A stretch of DNA of 18,764 nt from contig WFRA01000025.1 of NCBI GenBank assembly GCA_015486775.1, forward strand, positions 1 to 18,764, read 5' to 3'. Each line of letters starts with the position of its first letter. The first letter of the stretch is position 1. Shown one piece after another: positions 7,536 to 13,937 of this stretch. The translations under genes were made by a program, and so were the position numbers. Under the pieces are notes generated by a model that made no database searches, was not told the origin of the DNA, and saw only the letters and a program-made list of their open reading frames with translations. The stretch is from Kiritimatiellales bacterium. Lineage in GTDB: Bacteria; Verrucomicrobiota; Kiritimatiellia; Kiritimatiellales; Pontiellaceae.

Positions 7536-8528
7536 TCAGGGGAACCGTCTGCGGAGTGCGAACGCGGCTCCTCCGACGAGCGCCATCAGGCTCAGTGTGG
7601 CTGGCTCGGGAATGGCCATTACCGTGGTGTTGCCATTGCCGTCGTCGGTCACGGAGCGGGGACCCGCAAAGTTCCAGGTTCCGTCGCCGTTGTCGATCAT
7701 GTCATTTACTTCTGCCACGCTCTTTCCGTTGAGCACCAGCTCGCCGCCATTGGCCGCAAAGTTAAAGGTGGCGTTGGCGGTCTGGGTAAGGCCATTGCCG
7801 CCCACGACCACCTGGCCGCCGTTGAAGTCGATCGTCGCCGGGCCGTTGGCCCCGACATTCAGCCCCTTGACGGAAAGCAGGCCGTCGTTGATGGTCGCCT
7901 GCCCCGAGGAGCTGGTTCCATAGGCGATGCGAAGCTCCCAAGTGGCATCCATAAAGCCGCTGTTGAGGCTCAGCGAGGCGGTGCCGTGGTTGCCGATCTC
8001 CACGACGGAACCCCCGTGCAGGGTGCCGCCGTTGACGATGATCTCGCCCTCGGTGCCCGCTTCGTGCCCCGCGATGAGCCAGGCACCGTTCGCGTTGACC
8101 GTTCCGGTGGACTCTACAACCAGCCGTCCCTTCGAGCCGCTGCCCCAGCCACCCAGGGCAAACTCCTTATCCACGGTGTAGGTTCCCGAGACCGTGATGG
8201 TGGAATACTCGCTGCTGCTGGAATTGCCGGCATTGTGCACCCCCTTGTTGTGGAGCGCTCCGCCTGCCGCGATCTCGAGACTGGCCCCGTTGTACATGGA
8301 AACCTTCTCGGCTGTCGCATCGCTGGCACTGACGATGGGCTGGGCATTCGGCGCGACATCTCCCTTGATTACGGCCTCGTCGTTGGTGGCGGGGAGCCCG
8401 GCATTCCAGTTGTTGGCATTTGACCAGGCGCGGTCGCCGCCCCACTGAACCCATGTGGTGCTTGCCAGAACCGTTCCTGACGCCAGCATTGCGCAGAGCG
8501 CAAGACCCTGTTTTGCATACCTCTTCAT
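7536..8528 (-). CDS. PEP-CTERM beta-helix-like surface protein
   Basis: The 330-residue product has a signal peptide (MKRYAKQGLALCAMLASGTV), a glycine/asparagine-rich beta-helix-like domain (about 24-290) with 'NWNAGLP', 'VNGGTLHGGSVVEIGNHG' and 'NVGANGPATIDFNGG' turns, and a classic PEP-CTERM tail: Pro-Glu-Pro at 307-309, a hydrophobic helix at 311-325, then Arg-Arg-Arg at 326-328. In the known system, exosortase cleaves at this signal and leaves the protein at the cell surface or in an extracellular matrix. AGGAG lies about 8 nt before the ATG. It is closest to the N-terminal domain of the 1045-residue hydrolase, with 130 of 133 bases identical in one stretch. It is the first gene of the minus block and has its own promoter candidate. 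Function beyond surface display is unknown. Confidence 0.92.
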   Translation of the reverse strand: MKRYAKQGLALCAMLASGTVLASTTWVQWGGDRAWSNANNWNAGLPATNDEAVIKGDVAPNAQPIVSASDATAEKVSMYNGASLEIAAGGALHNKGVHNAGNSSSSEYSTITVSGTYTVDKEFALGGWGSGSKGRLVVESTGTVNANGAWLIAGHEAGTEGEIIVNGGTLHGGSVVEIGNHGTASLSLNSGFMDATWELRIAYGTSSSGQATINDGLLSVKGLNVGANGPATIDFNGGQVVVGGNGLTQTANATFNFAANGGELVLNGKSVAEVNDMIDNGDGTWNFAGPRSVTDDGNGNTTVMAIPEPATLSLMALVGGAAFALRRRFP

Positions 8529-8603
8529 TGTGTATTCTCCTATTTTGTTTGGTTAGCTCGACCTTCCCCGAGTGGGAGGGCCATATTCCCGGACCTCTCA
8601 AGC

Positions 8604-8623
8604 AGGCGGAACCAATTCCGCCT
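8604..8623 (-). promoter_or_regulatory. Hairpin in the 5' leader of the PEP-CTERM gene
   Basis: AGGCGGAA (8604-8611) pairs perfectly with TTCCGCCT (8616-8623) around a 4-nt loop. If transcription starts near 8641, the hairpin lies about 18 nt into the leader, so it may stabilise or regulate that mRNA. It could alternatively be a protein-binding palindrome. Confidence 0.5.
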
Positions 8624-8647
8624 CCTGTTTCTACGTATCCTGCCCCC

Positions 8648-8676
8648 TTTAAATCATGCCTTATTCCACAGGTCAA
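8648..8676 (-). promoter_or_regulatory. Sigma70-type promoter for the PEP-CTERM gene
   Basis: On the minus strand TTGACC (8676-8671) and TTTAAA (8653-8648) are exactly 17 nt apart. This gives a start site near 8641 and a leader of about 113 nt before the ATG at 8528. An AAACGTTT palindrome lies 14 nt upstream of the -35 box. Confidence 0.6.
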
Positions 8677-8689
8677 GGGTTTTTTGAAA

Positions 8690-8701
8690 AAACGTTTAAC
8701 C
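8690..8701 (+). promoter_or_regulatory. Operator-like repeat, copy 1 (AAACGTTTAACC)
   Basis: The 12-mer contains the palindrome AAACGTTT, the core of PurR/LacI-family operators. An identical copy lies 66 bp downstream. Copy 1 lies just upstream of the minus-strand -35 box and where the -35 of the plus-strand promoter would be. No LacI-type regulator gene is in the window. Confidence 0.55.
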
Positions 8702-8711
8702 AATATTTTTA

Positions 8712-8720
8712 TGGTATAGT
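8712..8720 (+). promoter_or_regulatory. Extended -10 promoter candidate for the GH38/kinase operon
   Basis: TGGTATAGT fits the extended -10 pattern TGnTATAAT with one mismatch, and an extended -10 can work without a strong -35. It lies between the two AAACGTTTAACC copies and would start transcription near 8727. Confidence 0.4.
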
Positions 8721-8755
8721 TAACCTAAATAGGGTAAATAGTTGATACATAGTAG

Positions 8756-8767
8756 AAACGTTTAACC
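8756..8767 (+). promoter_or_regulatory. Operator-like repeat, copy 2 (AAACGTTTAACC)
   Basis: This is an exact second copy of the 12-mer at 8690, in the same orientation. It lies downstream of the plus-strand -10 candidate, a position where a bound repressor would block or loop the promoter. Confidence 0.55.
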
Positions 8768-8907
8768 TTGAATTCCTGCCCCGGCGGATTTATGTAGAAA
8801 CAACGTCCGGATTTTGCTCAATCGAGCTAGGTTGGGTTTACTTTCGGCTACAGGTCGGTGGCTCGCCCCGGTGCGCAGGGTTCAGGAACGAACAAGCAGG
8901 AGAAAAG

Positions 8908-11712
8908 ATGTCGAAAAAAACCGCTATTGTTGTCGCGCACACGCATTGGGACCGGGAGTGGCGCTATCCGATCTGGAAAACCCGCTCGCTGTTGGTCGAG
9001 TTCATGGACTGGCTGCTGGATATACTGGAGAACGATCCGGACTATTCCGGGTTTTTGCTCGATGGACAGACGGTATGCATTGAGGACTATCTGGAAATTC
9101 GACCGGAGAATCGCGGGCGCATTGCGGCGCAGGTGAAGGCCGGCAGGCTGGCGGTGGGGCCGTGGTATACGCTGCCCGACCTGTATCCAATTGCTGGAGA
9201 GTGTCTGATACGAAACCTCAACAAGGGGATTCGGTTTGCCGAGGAACTGGGCGGGTGCAATCCAATTGCCTACCACACGTTTGGCTGGGGGCAGACGGCT
9301 CAGTTCCCGCAGATCTACCGGGACATTGGAATCGACTATGCCGTGGCGGCCAAGAAGGTTTCGCACGGGCGCGCGCCCAAGTGCGAGTTTATCTGGACTG
9401 CGCCCGATGGATCGGAGCTGCTGACCTCGCGCCTGGGGGTGTTCGCCCGCCAGAACGGCTATTTCTACCTCCATTTTCCGGTGCGCCTGAACAATATCTA
9501 CGACGAAAACAAATATGCGTGGGACTGGGGCAAGACCGGGCTCGCCTACCACCGCGCCGACGAGGAGATGGCGCTCACCGACTATTTTCGGATTGACCAT
9601 GAGCAGGGCTATTTCAAGGAAAACGTCAGGGATGCCGCCCGGCGCGTCTGGAGCAACATGGACGAAACGCTGGTCGAGGATTGGCGCCTGATAATGTGTG
9701 GATGCGATTTTTCCACGCCCAACCCCTTCCTCCCCAGAATGGTGGCCGACTGCAACGAGGCGTTGCCGGAGATCGAGTTCAGGATGGGTTCGCTGCAGGA
9801 ATATTTCCAGGGGCTGGAAGTGCGCCTCGATCGCTCGACCGTTCCAGTGGTCCATGGCGAACTGCGCGACGGCGAGCCCAGCAGTGCTTCCGCCAATGCG
9901 CTGGCGACGCGCATCCACATCAAGCAGCTCAACAAGAAGGTGGAGAATGTGGTGATGCGCCGCACCGAGCCGCTGGCGGCTTCGCTCAACCGGCTGGGTG
10001 AAAGCTATCCGGCTTCCTTCCTTTCCAAGGGTTGGGAATATCTGCTCAAGGCGCACCCGCACGACTCGATCAACGGCGTCACGCAGGACAAGACGGTCGA
10101 GGACAATCTCTACCGGCTCAACCAGGCGCTCGAAATCGGCGAGACCGTCTACGAGGATAGCGTGGCGGCTCTGCTGAAGCGGCTCGACCTGTCCGGATTC
10201 GACGAACGCGACCAGCTCCTGCTGCTGCACAACCCGCAGCCGCGTTCGGTGCGCGAGGTGGTCAAGGTTTCCATCGACACGCCGCGGGAGGACAATGTAT
10301 GGGCGGTTGGCGTCGAGGAGGCCGACGGAACGCCCCTGGAGGTGCAGGCCATCTCCCGCGACGAACACAAGCAGCCCGTACACGACATCGAGGCGCGTCC
10401 CTGGCCGTTCAGCGTTGACCGCCATCTGGTCCATCTCGACACGGGGGAGATCCCGGCCGGCGGCTACAAGGTGGTCAAGGTCGTGCACGAGTCCACCTTC
10501 TGGCGGGAGGAGGAGTGGTGGCCGGCCATGCGCAAGAGCGCGGGCGGGTTCATTGGGCAGGGCGCCAACCTGCTCGAAAACGCTTTCCTGAGGCTGGAAG
10601 TCAACCCCGACGGCACCTTCGACCTGGCGGACAAGCAGGCCGGAAGAACGATCAGGGGCATGCACTATTTCGAGGACGAGGGCGATACCGGGGACTATTG
10701 GGCCTACTACCCGCCATACCGCAACCAGATCGTCTCCAGCCGGGGTTTCGGCAGCCGCATCTGGATGGAGGACAACGGGTCGCTCTCCGCCACGATCGGC
10801 ATCGAAACCAAGATGGAGATTCCCGCAAAGGCGGAATACGGCAATGTCAAGATCCAGGGCCATGGCAAGCGCAGCGAGGAGCTGGTCGAGATGCGGGTGG
10901 TCTCGCGGATCACGCTCAACAGGGATTGCCCGCACGTCAGGATCAGTACCTCCATCGACAACCCCGCCAGGGACCACCGCGTTCGGCTGATGATCCCCAC
11001 CGACATCCAGACCGACTTTTCGGACGCCGCTGGGCACTTTACGGTGGATCGCCGCGGCATGGTTCACGAGAAGGATGCCGACGGGAAGTTCTACCCCGAA
11101 ATGGCGCTGCGTCCGCAGGGGGTGTTTGCCAGTGTAAACGACGGGGAGAAGGGGCTGGCCGTCCTGAACAACTGCCTCACCGAGTTCCAATTGCTGGACG
11201 ACGAACGTCGCACGCTGGCGCTGACGCTGTTCCGGGCAACCCGCAACCGGATCTGCGTCGAGTCGCGCGTCTCCTCCGAGTTTCCGGAGCAACTGGGCAG
11301 CCAGATGCTCCGGACCCTGGAATTCGAGTATGCGATCTATCCGCATAGGGGCGACTGGGTTGCCGGCCGGGTTTTCGCCGAGGCCGACAAGCTCAATGCC
11401 AAGCCGGTGGCGGTGCAGGTTTCGCGCAATGCCGAGGGCGACCTGCCGGTTGCGGCTTCGCACTACTGCATCGACAACGATGCCCTGGTGCTCTCCGCGA
11501 TCAAGAAAACGGAGGATCGCGACTCCATGGTCGTTCGGCTCTACAACCCGACGAACGAAACGCAGGAGGGGACCATCCGGTTCGGGCTGCCGGTTTCCAG
11601 GGCCTGGAAAACCAACCTGCTCGAGGTGCGCGGAGAGGAGCTGCCCCTGGAGGGCGGCGTTCTCGCCCTCTCCGTCCCGAAGGGGAAAATCGTCACCATC
11701 GAAGTGGAATAG
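8908..11712 (+). CDS. GH38-type alpha-mannosidase homologue with substituted nucleophile position
   Basis: The 934-residue protein has the GH38 fold and typical length. It has no signal peptide, so it is cytoplasmic. The N-terminal metal site 'HTHWDREW' (11-18) supplies His13 and Asp15. 'GPWYTLPDLYPIAGE' (84-98) matches the family's substrate-site segment. 'LIMCGCDFSTPNP' (261-273) carries the likely acid/base Asp267. 'KAHPHDSINGVTQD' (381-394) supplies the fourth zinc-ligand position, His385. The oddity is at 120-131: family members have an Asp before '-x-FG' that is both nucleophile and zinc ligand, but here the sequence is 'IAYHTFGWGQTAQ', with His123 (codon CAC, 9274-9276) in that place. 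The beta-sandwich C-terminal domains (about 430-934) are intact. AGGAG precedes the ATG. The PfkB kinase gene follows after 106 bp. It may be an active variant subfamily or a non-hydrolytic homologue. Confidence 0.92.
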   Translation: MSKKTAIVVAHTHWDREWRYPIWKTRSLLVEFMDWLLDILENDPDYSGFLLDGQTVCIEDYLEIRPENRGRIAAQVKAGRLAVGPWYTLPDLYPIAGECLIRNLNKGIRFAEELGGCNPIAYHTFGWGQTAQFPQIYRDIGIDYAVAAKKVSHGRAPKCEFIWTAPDGSELLTSRLGVFARQNGYFYLHFPVRLNNIYDENKYAWDWGKTGLAYHRADEEMALTDYFRIDHEQGYFKENVRDAARRVWSNMDETLVEDWRLIMCGCDFSTPNPFLPRMVADCNEALPEIEFRMGSLQEYFQGLEVRLDRSTVPVVHGELRDGEPSSASANALATRIHIKQLNKKVENVVMRRTEPLAASLNRLGESYPASFLSKGWEYLLKAHPHDSINGVTQDKTVEDNLYRLNQALEIGETVYEDSVAALLKRLDLSGFDERDQLLLLHNPQPRSVREVVKVSIDTPREDNVWAVGVEEADGTPLEVQAISRDEHKQPVHDIEARPWPFSVDRHLVHLDTGEIPAGGYKVVKVVHESTFWREEEWWPAMRKSAGGFIGQGANLLENAFLRLEVNPDGTFDLADKQAGRTIRGMHYFEDEGDTGDYWAYYPPYRNQIVSSRGFGSRIWMEDNGSLSATIGIETKMEIPAKAEYGNVKIQGHGKRSEELVEMRVVSRITLNRDCPHVRISTSIDNPARDHRVRLMIPTDIQTDFSDAAGHFTVDRRGMVHEKDADGKFYPEMALRPQGVFASVNDGEKGLAVLNNCLTEFQLLDDERRTLALTLFRATRNRICVESRVSSEFPEQLGSQMLRTLEFEYAIYPHRGDWVAGRVFAEADKLNAKPVAVQVSRNAEGDLPVAASHYCIDNDALVLSAIKKTEDRDSMVVRLYNPTNETQEGTIRFGLPVSRAWKTNLLEVRGEELPLEGGVLALSVPKGKIVTIEVE

Positions 11713-11719
11713 GATACGC

Positions 11720-11745
11720 TTCGCGATTTGGGAAAAGATATTCGC
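11720..11745 (+). promoter_or_regulatory. 26-bp shared element, copy 1 (upstream of the kinase gene)
   Basis: This element matches 16319-16344 at 22 of 26 bases. Its ends are two TTCGC half-sites whose starts are 21 bp apart (11720 and 11741), with GATTTGGGAAA in between. It begins 7 bp after the GH38 stop and about 100 bp before the kinase ATG. Two-turn spacing of direct repeats is typical of AraC-family binding sites, and an AraC-type regulator gene lies 1.2 kb away. Confidence 0.5.
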
Positions 11746-11818
11746 TTCTGTGGGTTGGCCGCTTTTGCTCTTTGGTTCACCATCGCTTCCAGTATTTGGA
11801 AGAAACCGAAGGGGTTGT

Positions 11819-12931
11819 ATGGCGAAGGTCGTGGTGGCGGGTCATCTTTGTTTGGATATTATTCCGGAATTCCCGGACGGAACCTCCGACTTGGCAAAAT
11901 TGCTGGTTCCCGGGTCGTTGACGGAGGTCGGGGAGGCTACTGTGGCGACGGGCGGTGCGGTGTCGAACACCGGTCAGGCATTGGCACGCCTCGGCGAGGA
12001 GGTGGTACTGCTGGCCAAGATCGGGGACGATGAGTTCGGGCGCGTCGTCCGGCGCATCCTGCGCCGTGCCGGTTCCGGGCTGGACGGGGGCTTGATTGTG
12101 GACGCGGATTCAAGCACCTCCTACACGCTGGTGGTCAACCCGCCGGGAATCGACCGGACGTTCCTGCATTCCCCCGGAGCCAACCACACCTTTTGCGCGA
12201 GGGATATCGACGACGCGGCGCTGGAGGGCGCGGATCTTTTCCATTTTGGCTATCCGCCGCTCATGCGCAGCATCTACGAGCGCGACGGTGCCGAGCTGAA
12301 GAAAACCTTCGACCGGATGCGGAGCCGGGGCATGGCGACTTCGTTGGACATGACCTTTGTCGATCCGGCATCCGAGGCGGGGAAGGTGGACTGGCTCGCC
12401 TTCCTTGAAAACGTGCTGCCTTCGACCGATGTGTTCCTTCCGAGCCTCGACGAAATCCTCTTCATGGTTGATCGCAAAAAATACAACCAGCTGGTGGCCG
12501 GTTTCGGGGAAAATATTGTCCAGGGGGTGGATGCCGCGCTGGTTGAAAGAACCGCGCAGAAACTCATCGACCTCGGCGTTCCGGTGGTGGTGGTGAAGTT
12601 GGGCGAGCATGGCCTCTACCTGCGGACGGCGCCTTCGGTGCCGGGGCGGGATCTTGCGTGGGTCGGCATCAGCCGTTTCGACTCCTGTTTCCTGGCCGAC
12701 GTGGCGGGCACCACCGGTGCCGGCGACTGCACCATTGCGGGATTTTTGGCGGCATACATAAACGGCACCTCGCCAGAAGAGGCCATGACCATTGCCGTTG
12801 CAACCGGAGCCGCCAGCACGGAATCGCTGGATGCGGTGGGCGCGGTGCCCAGCCTCGGCCGCCTCCGTTCCCGCATCGCTGCCGGGTGGCGACGCCTTCC
12901 AGGAAAATTCGGCATGGAGCCGGTGGCATGA
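11819..12931 (+). CDS. PfkB-family carbohydrate kinase
   Basis: I start this at the ATG at 11819, preceded by GAAGGGG; the frame is open further upstream but that part overlaps the GH38 gene and is not family-like. The 370-residue product has the ribokinase/PfkB fold: 'VVVAGHLCLDIIP' (4-16), the 'TGGAVSNTGQALARLG' substrate-binding segment (44-59), 'LLAKIGDDEFG' (64-74), and the signature 'AGTTGAGDCTIAGF' (296-309) with catalytic base Asp303. Family members phosphorylate sugars such as ribose, fructose or ketodeoxygluconate with ATP; the substrate here cannot be read from sequence. It follows the GH38 gene on the same strand, which suggests it phosphorylates the released sugar or a derivative. 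The 106-bp gap contains the 26-bp shared element, so it may also be regulated separately. Confidence 0.93.
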   Translation: MAKVVVAGHLCLDIIPEFPDGTSDLAKLLVPGSLTEVGEATVATGGAVSNTGQALARLGEEVVLLAKIGDDEFGRVVRRILRRAGSGLDGGLIVDADSSTSYTLVVNPPGIDRTFLHSPGANHTFCARDIDDAALEGADLFHFGYPPLMRSIYERDGAELKKTFDRMRSRGMATSLDMTFVDPASEAGKVDWLAFLENVLPSTDVFLPSLDEILFMVDRKKYNQLVAGFGENIVQGVDAALVERTAQKLIDLGVPVVVVKLGEHGLYLRTAPSVPGRDLAWVGISRFDSCFLADVAGTTGAGDCTIAGFLAAYINGTSPEEAMTIAVATGAASTESLDAVGAVPSLGRLRSRIAAGWRRLPGKFGMEPVA

Positions 12932-12957
12932 TCGCAACCCCGGCCTTTTCGCGTGGA

Positions 12958-13791
12958 TCAGAAAACCAGGGAATGGTTTTTCTTCCGGTAGGCGAGCGGG
13001 GTGGTTCCAAAGCGGGCCTTGAAGCAGCGGTGGAAGTAGCCTTGGTTTTCGAATCCGCATTCGAGGGCGGTTTCGAGCACGCTTTTGTTGGTGGAGCAGA
13101 GGAGCCGCGCAGCATGGTCGATCCGCAGGCGATTGACGAATTCGGTGGGGGTGCAGCCGCTGTGCTTCCGGAGCTCGTGGGCGGTGTGGCCCGGGGAGCG
13201 TCCGGAAAAGCGGAACAGGGCCGGAACCCCTTCGGCCAGATGCGCGGGGCGGTGCATCTCTGCGCAGGCGTGGCGTAGCCAGTCGGGTGCCTGGCCGAGC
13301 GGCAGGTCGGAGTGCGGCTTTTGCAGGATGGCGAAAAGGTTCATGAGGATCCGCTCGATTTCAAAGGTGGTTTGCGGTGCGTCCTGTAGATGGGTGAACA
13401 GGCTTTCGACCGCCACGTACGACTCCTCGTCCAGATGGGTCGACCAGGGAAGCTCTTCCTCGGAGCGGAAGTAGTGGAGGTTGTCCGGCAAATACCGCTT
13501 TTCAAGTTCGATGGCATGGTGCGACTGGAAAACCAGGTTAGCCAGGCCGAGTCCCTGCTTGCCGGCGGAGAAGGTATGGCGGTCAGCCGGCCGGATCAGG
13601 AAGAGATCGCCCGGCTTCAGGGCAACGGCGGTGCCGTTGATGGTTTGCCGCCCCTTGCCGGATTCAACAAGGGTGATTTCGGAAAAGTCGTGTGTGTGGG
13701 GCATAATCCGGCGGGGCGGTAGGAACTCGTACCGAGCTAGGTGGAAGGCCGGGTCGAACGGGGTTTCGGTTTGCCAAAGTAGCTTTTTCAT
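12958..13791 (-). CDS. AraC-family transcriptional regulator with cupin sensor domain
   Basis: The 277-residue protein has an N-terminal cupin/AraC-binding domain with 'PHTHDFSEITLVESGKG' (31-47) and 'ALKPGDLFLIRPADRHTF' (57-74). Its C-terminal double helix-turn-helix domain (about 170-272) includes 'PTEFVNRLRIDHAARLL' and 'SVLETALECGFENQGYFHRC'. The first helix-turn-helix ('FSGRSPGHTAHELRKHSG') departs more from the family pattern than the second. Cupin-type AraC proteins commonly sense a sugar and activate its catabolic genes. The gene converges on the kinase gene with only 26 bp between stops, and diverges from the binding-module protein at 13938. Its ATG lies just downstream of a palindrome at 13800-13813, which suggests autoregulation. 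Confidence 0.93.
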   Translation of the reverse strand: MKKLLWQTETPFDPAFHLARYEFLPPRRIMPHTHDFSEITLVESGKGRQTINGTAVALKPGDLFLIRPADRHTFSAGKQGLGLANLVFQSHHAIELEKRYLPDNLHYFRSEEELPWSTHLDEESYVAVESLFTHLQDAPQTTFEIERILMNLFAILQKPHSDLPLGQAPDWLRHACAEMHRPAHLAEGVPALFRFSGRSPGHTAHELRKHSGCTPTEFVNRLRIDHAARLLCSTNKSVLETALECGFENQGYFHRCFKARFGTTPLAYRKKNHSLVF

Positions 13792-13799
13792 GATCTGTG

Positions 13800-13813
13800 A
13801 ATAGTGTACTATT
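13800..13813 (-). promoter_or_regulatory. Palindromic operator candidate and -10 box at the AraC-type gene
   Basis: AATAGT (13800-13805) and ACTATT (13808-13813) form an inverted repeat around GT. On the minus strand TAAAAT (13816-13811) reads as a -10 box overlapping the palindrome, with the ATG at 13791 only about 20 nt further. A bound protein would block this promoter. No good -35 is visible. Confidence 0.45.
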
Positions 13814-13937
13814 TTAGCGGAATAGGGGAAGAAAATAATGATGTAGAGTGGTAGCCTGCTTCAAATGGGAAAAGGGTACCGAGCCATTGCAGGTTCACTC
13901 GGTCGAAAAAAACGGCACCCAACAAGGAGGAAATAAG

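Larger units (their letters stand above)
8529..8907. other. 379-bp divergent control region
   Basis: This gap separates the minus-strand beta-helix block from the plus-strand GH38/kinase pair. It holds a hairpin (8604-8623), a sigma70-type minus-strand promoter (8648-8676), an extended -10 for the plus strand (8712-8720), and two copies of AAACGTTTAACC (8690-8701 and 8756-8767). The central part (about 8660-8770) is strongly A/T-rich. Bases 8768-8907 form a 140-nt GH38 leader ending in AGGAG. Confidence 0.7.

Noticed and set aside
8848..11463. Long open frame on the minus strand opposite the GH38 gene
   Set aside because: It is a composition effect of high-GC codons; the translation is rich in Arg/His/Val with no recognisable motif, while the plus frame has GH38 landmarks throughout.
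11330..11818. Upstream in-frame extension of the PfkB kinase
   Set aside because: The extension overlaps the GH38 gene out of frame and is Arg/Ser/Pro-rich; the kinase fold begins exactly at the ATG at 11819.
13848..13937. Earlier start for the 444-residue protein
   Set aside because: The added residues precede the signal peptide and include the AAGGAGG ribosome site itself.
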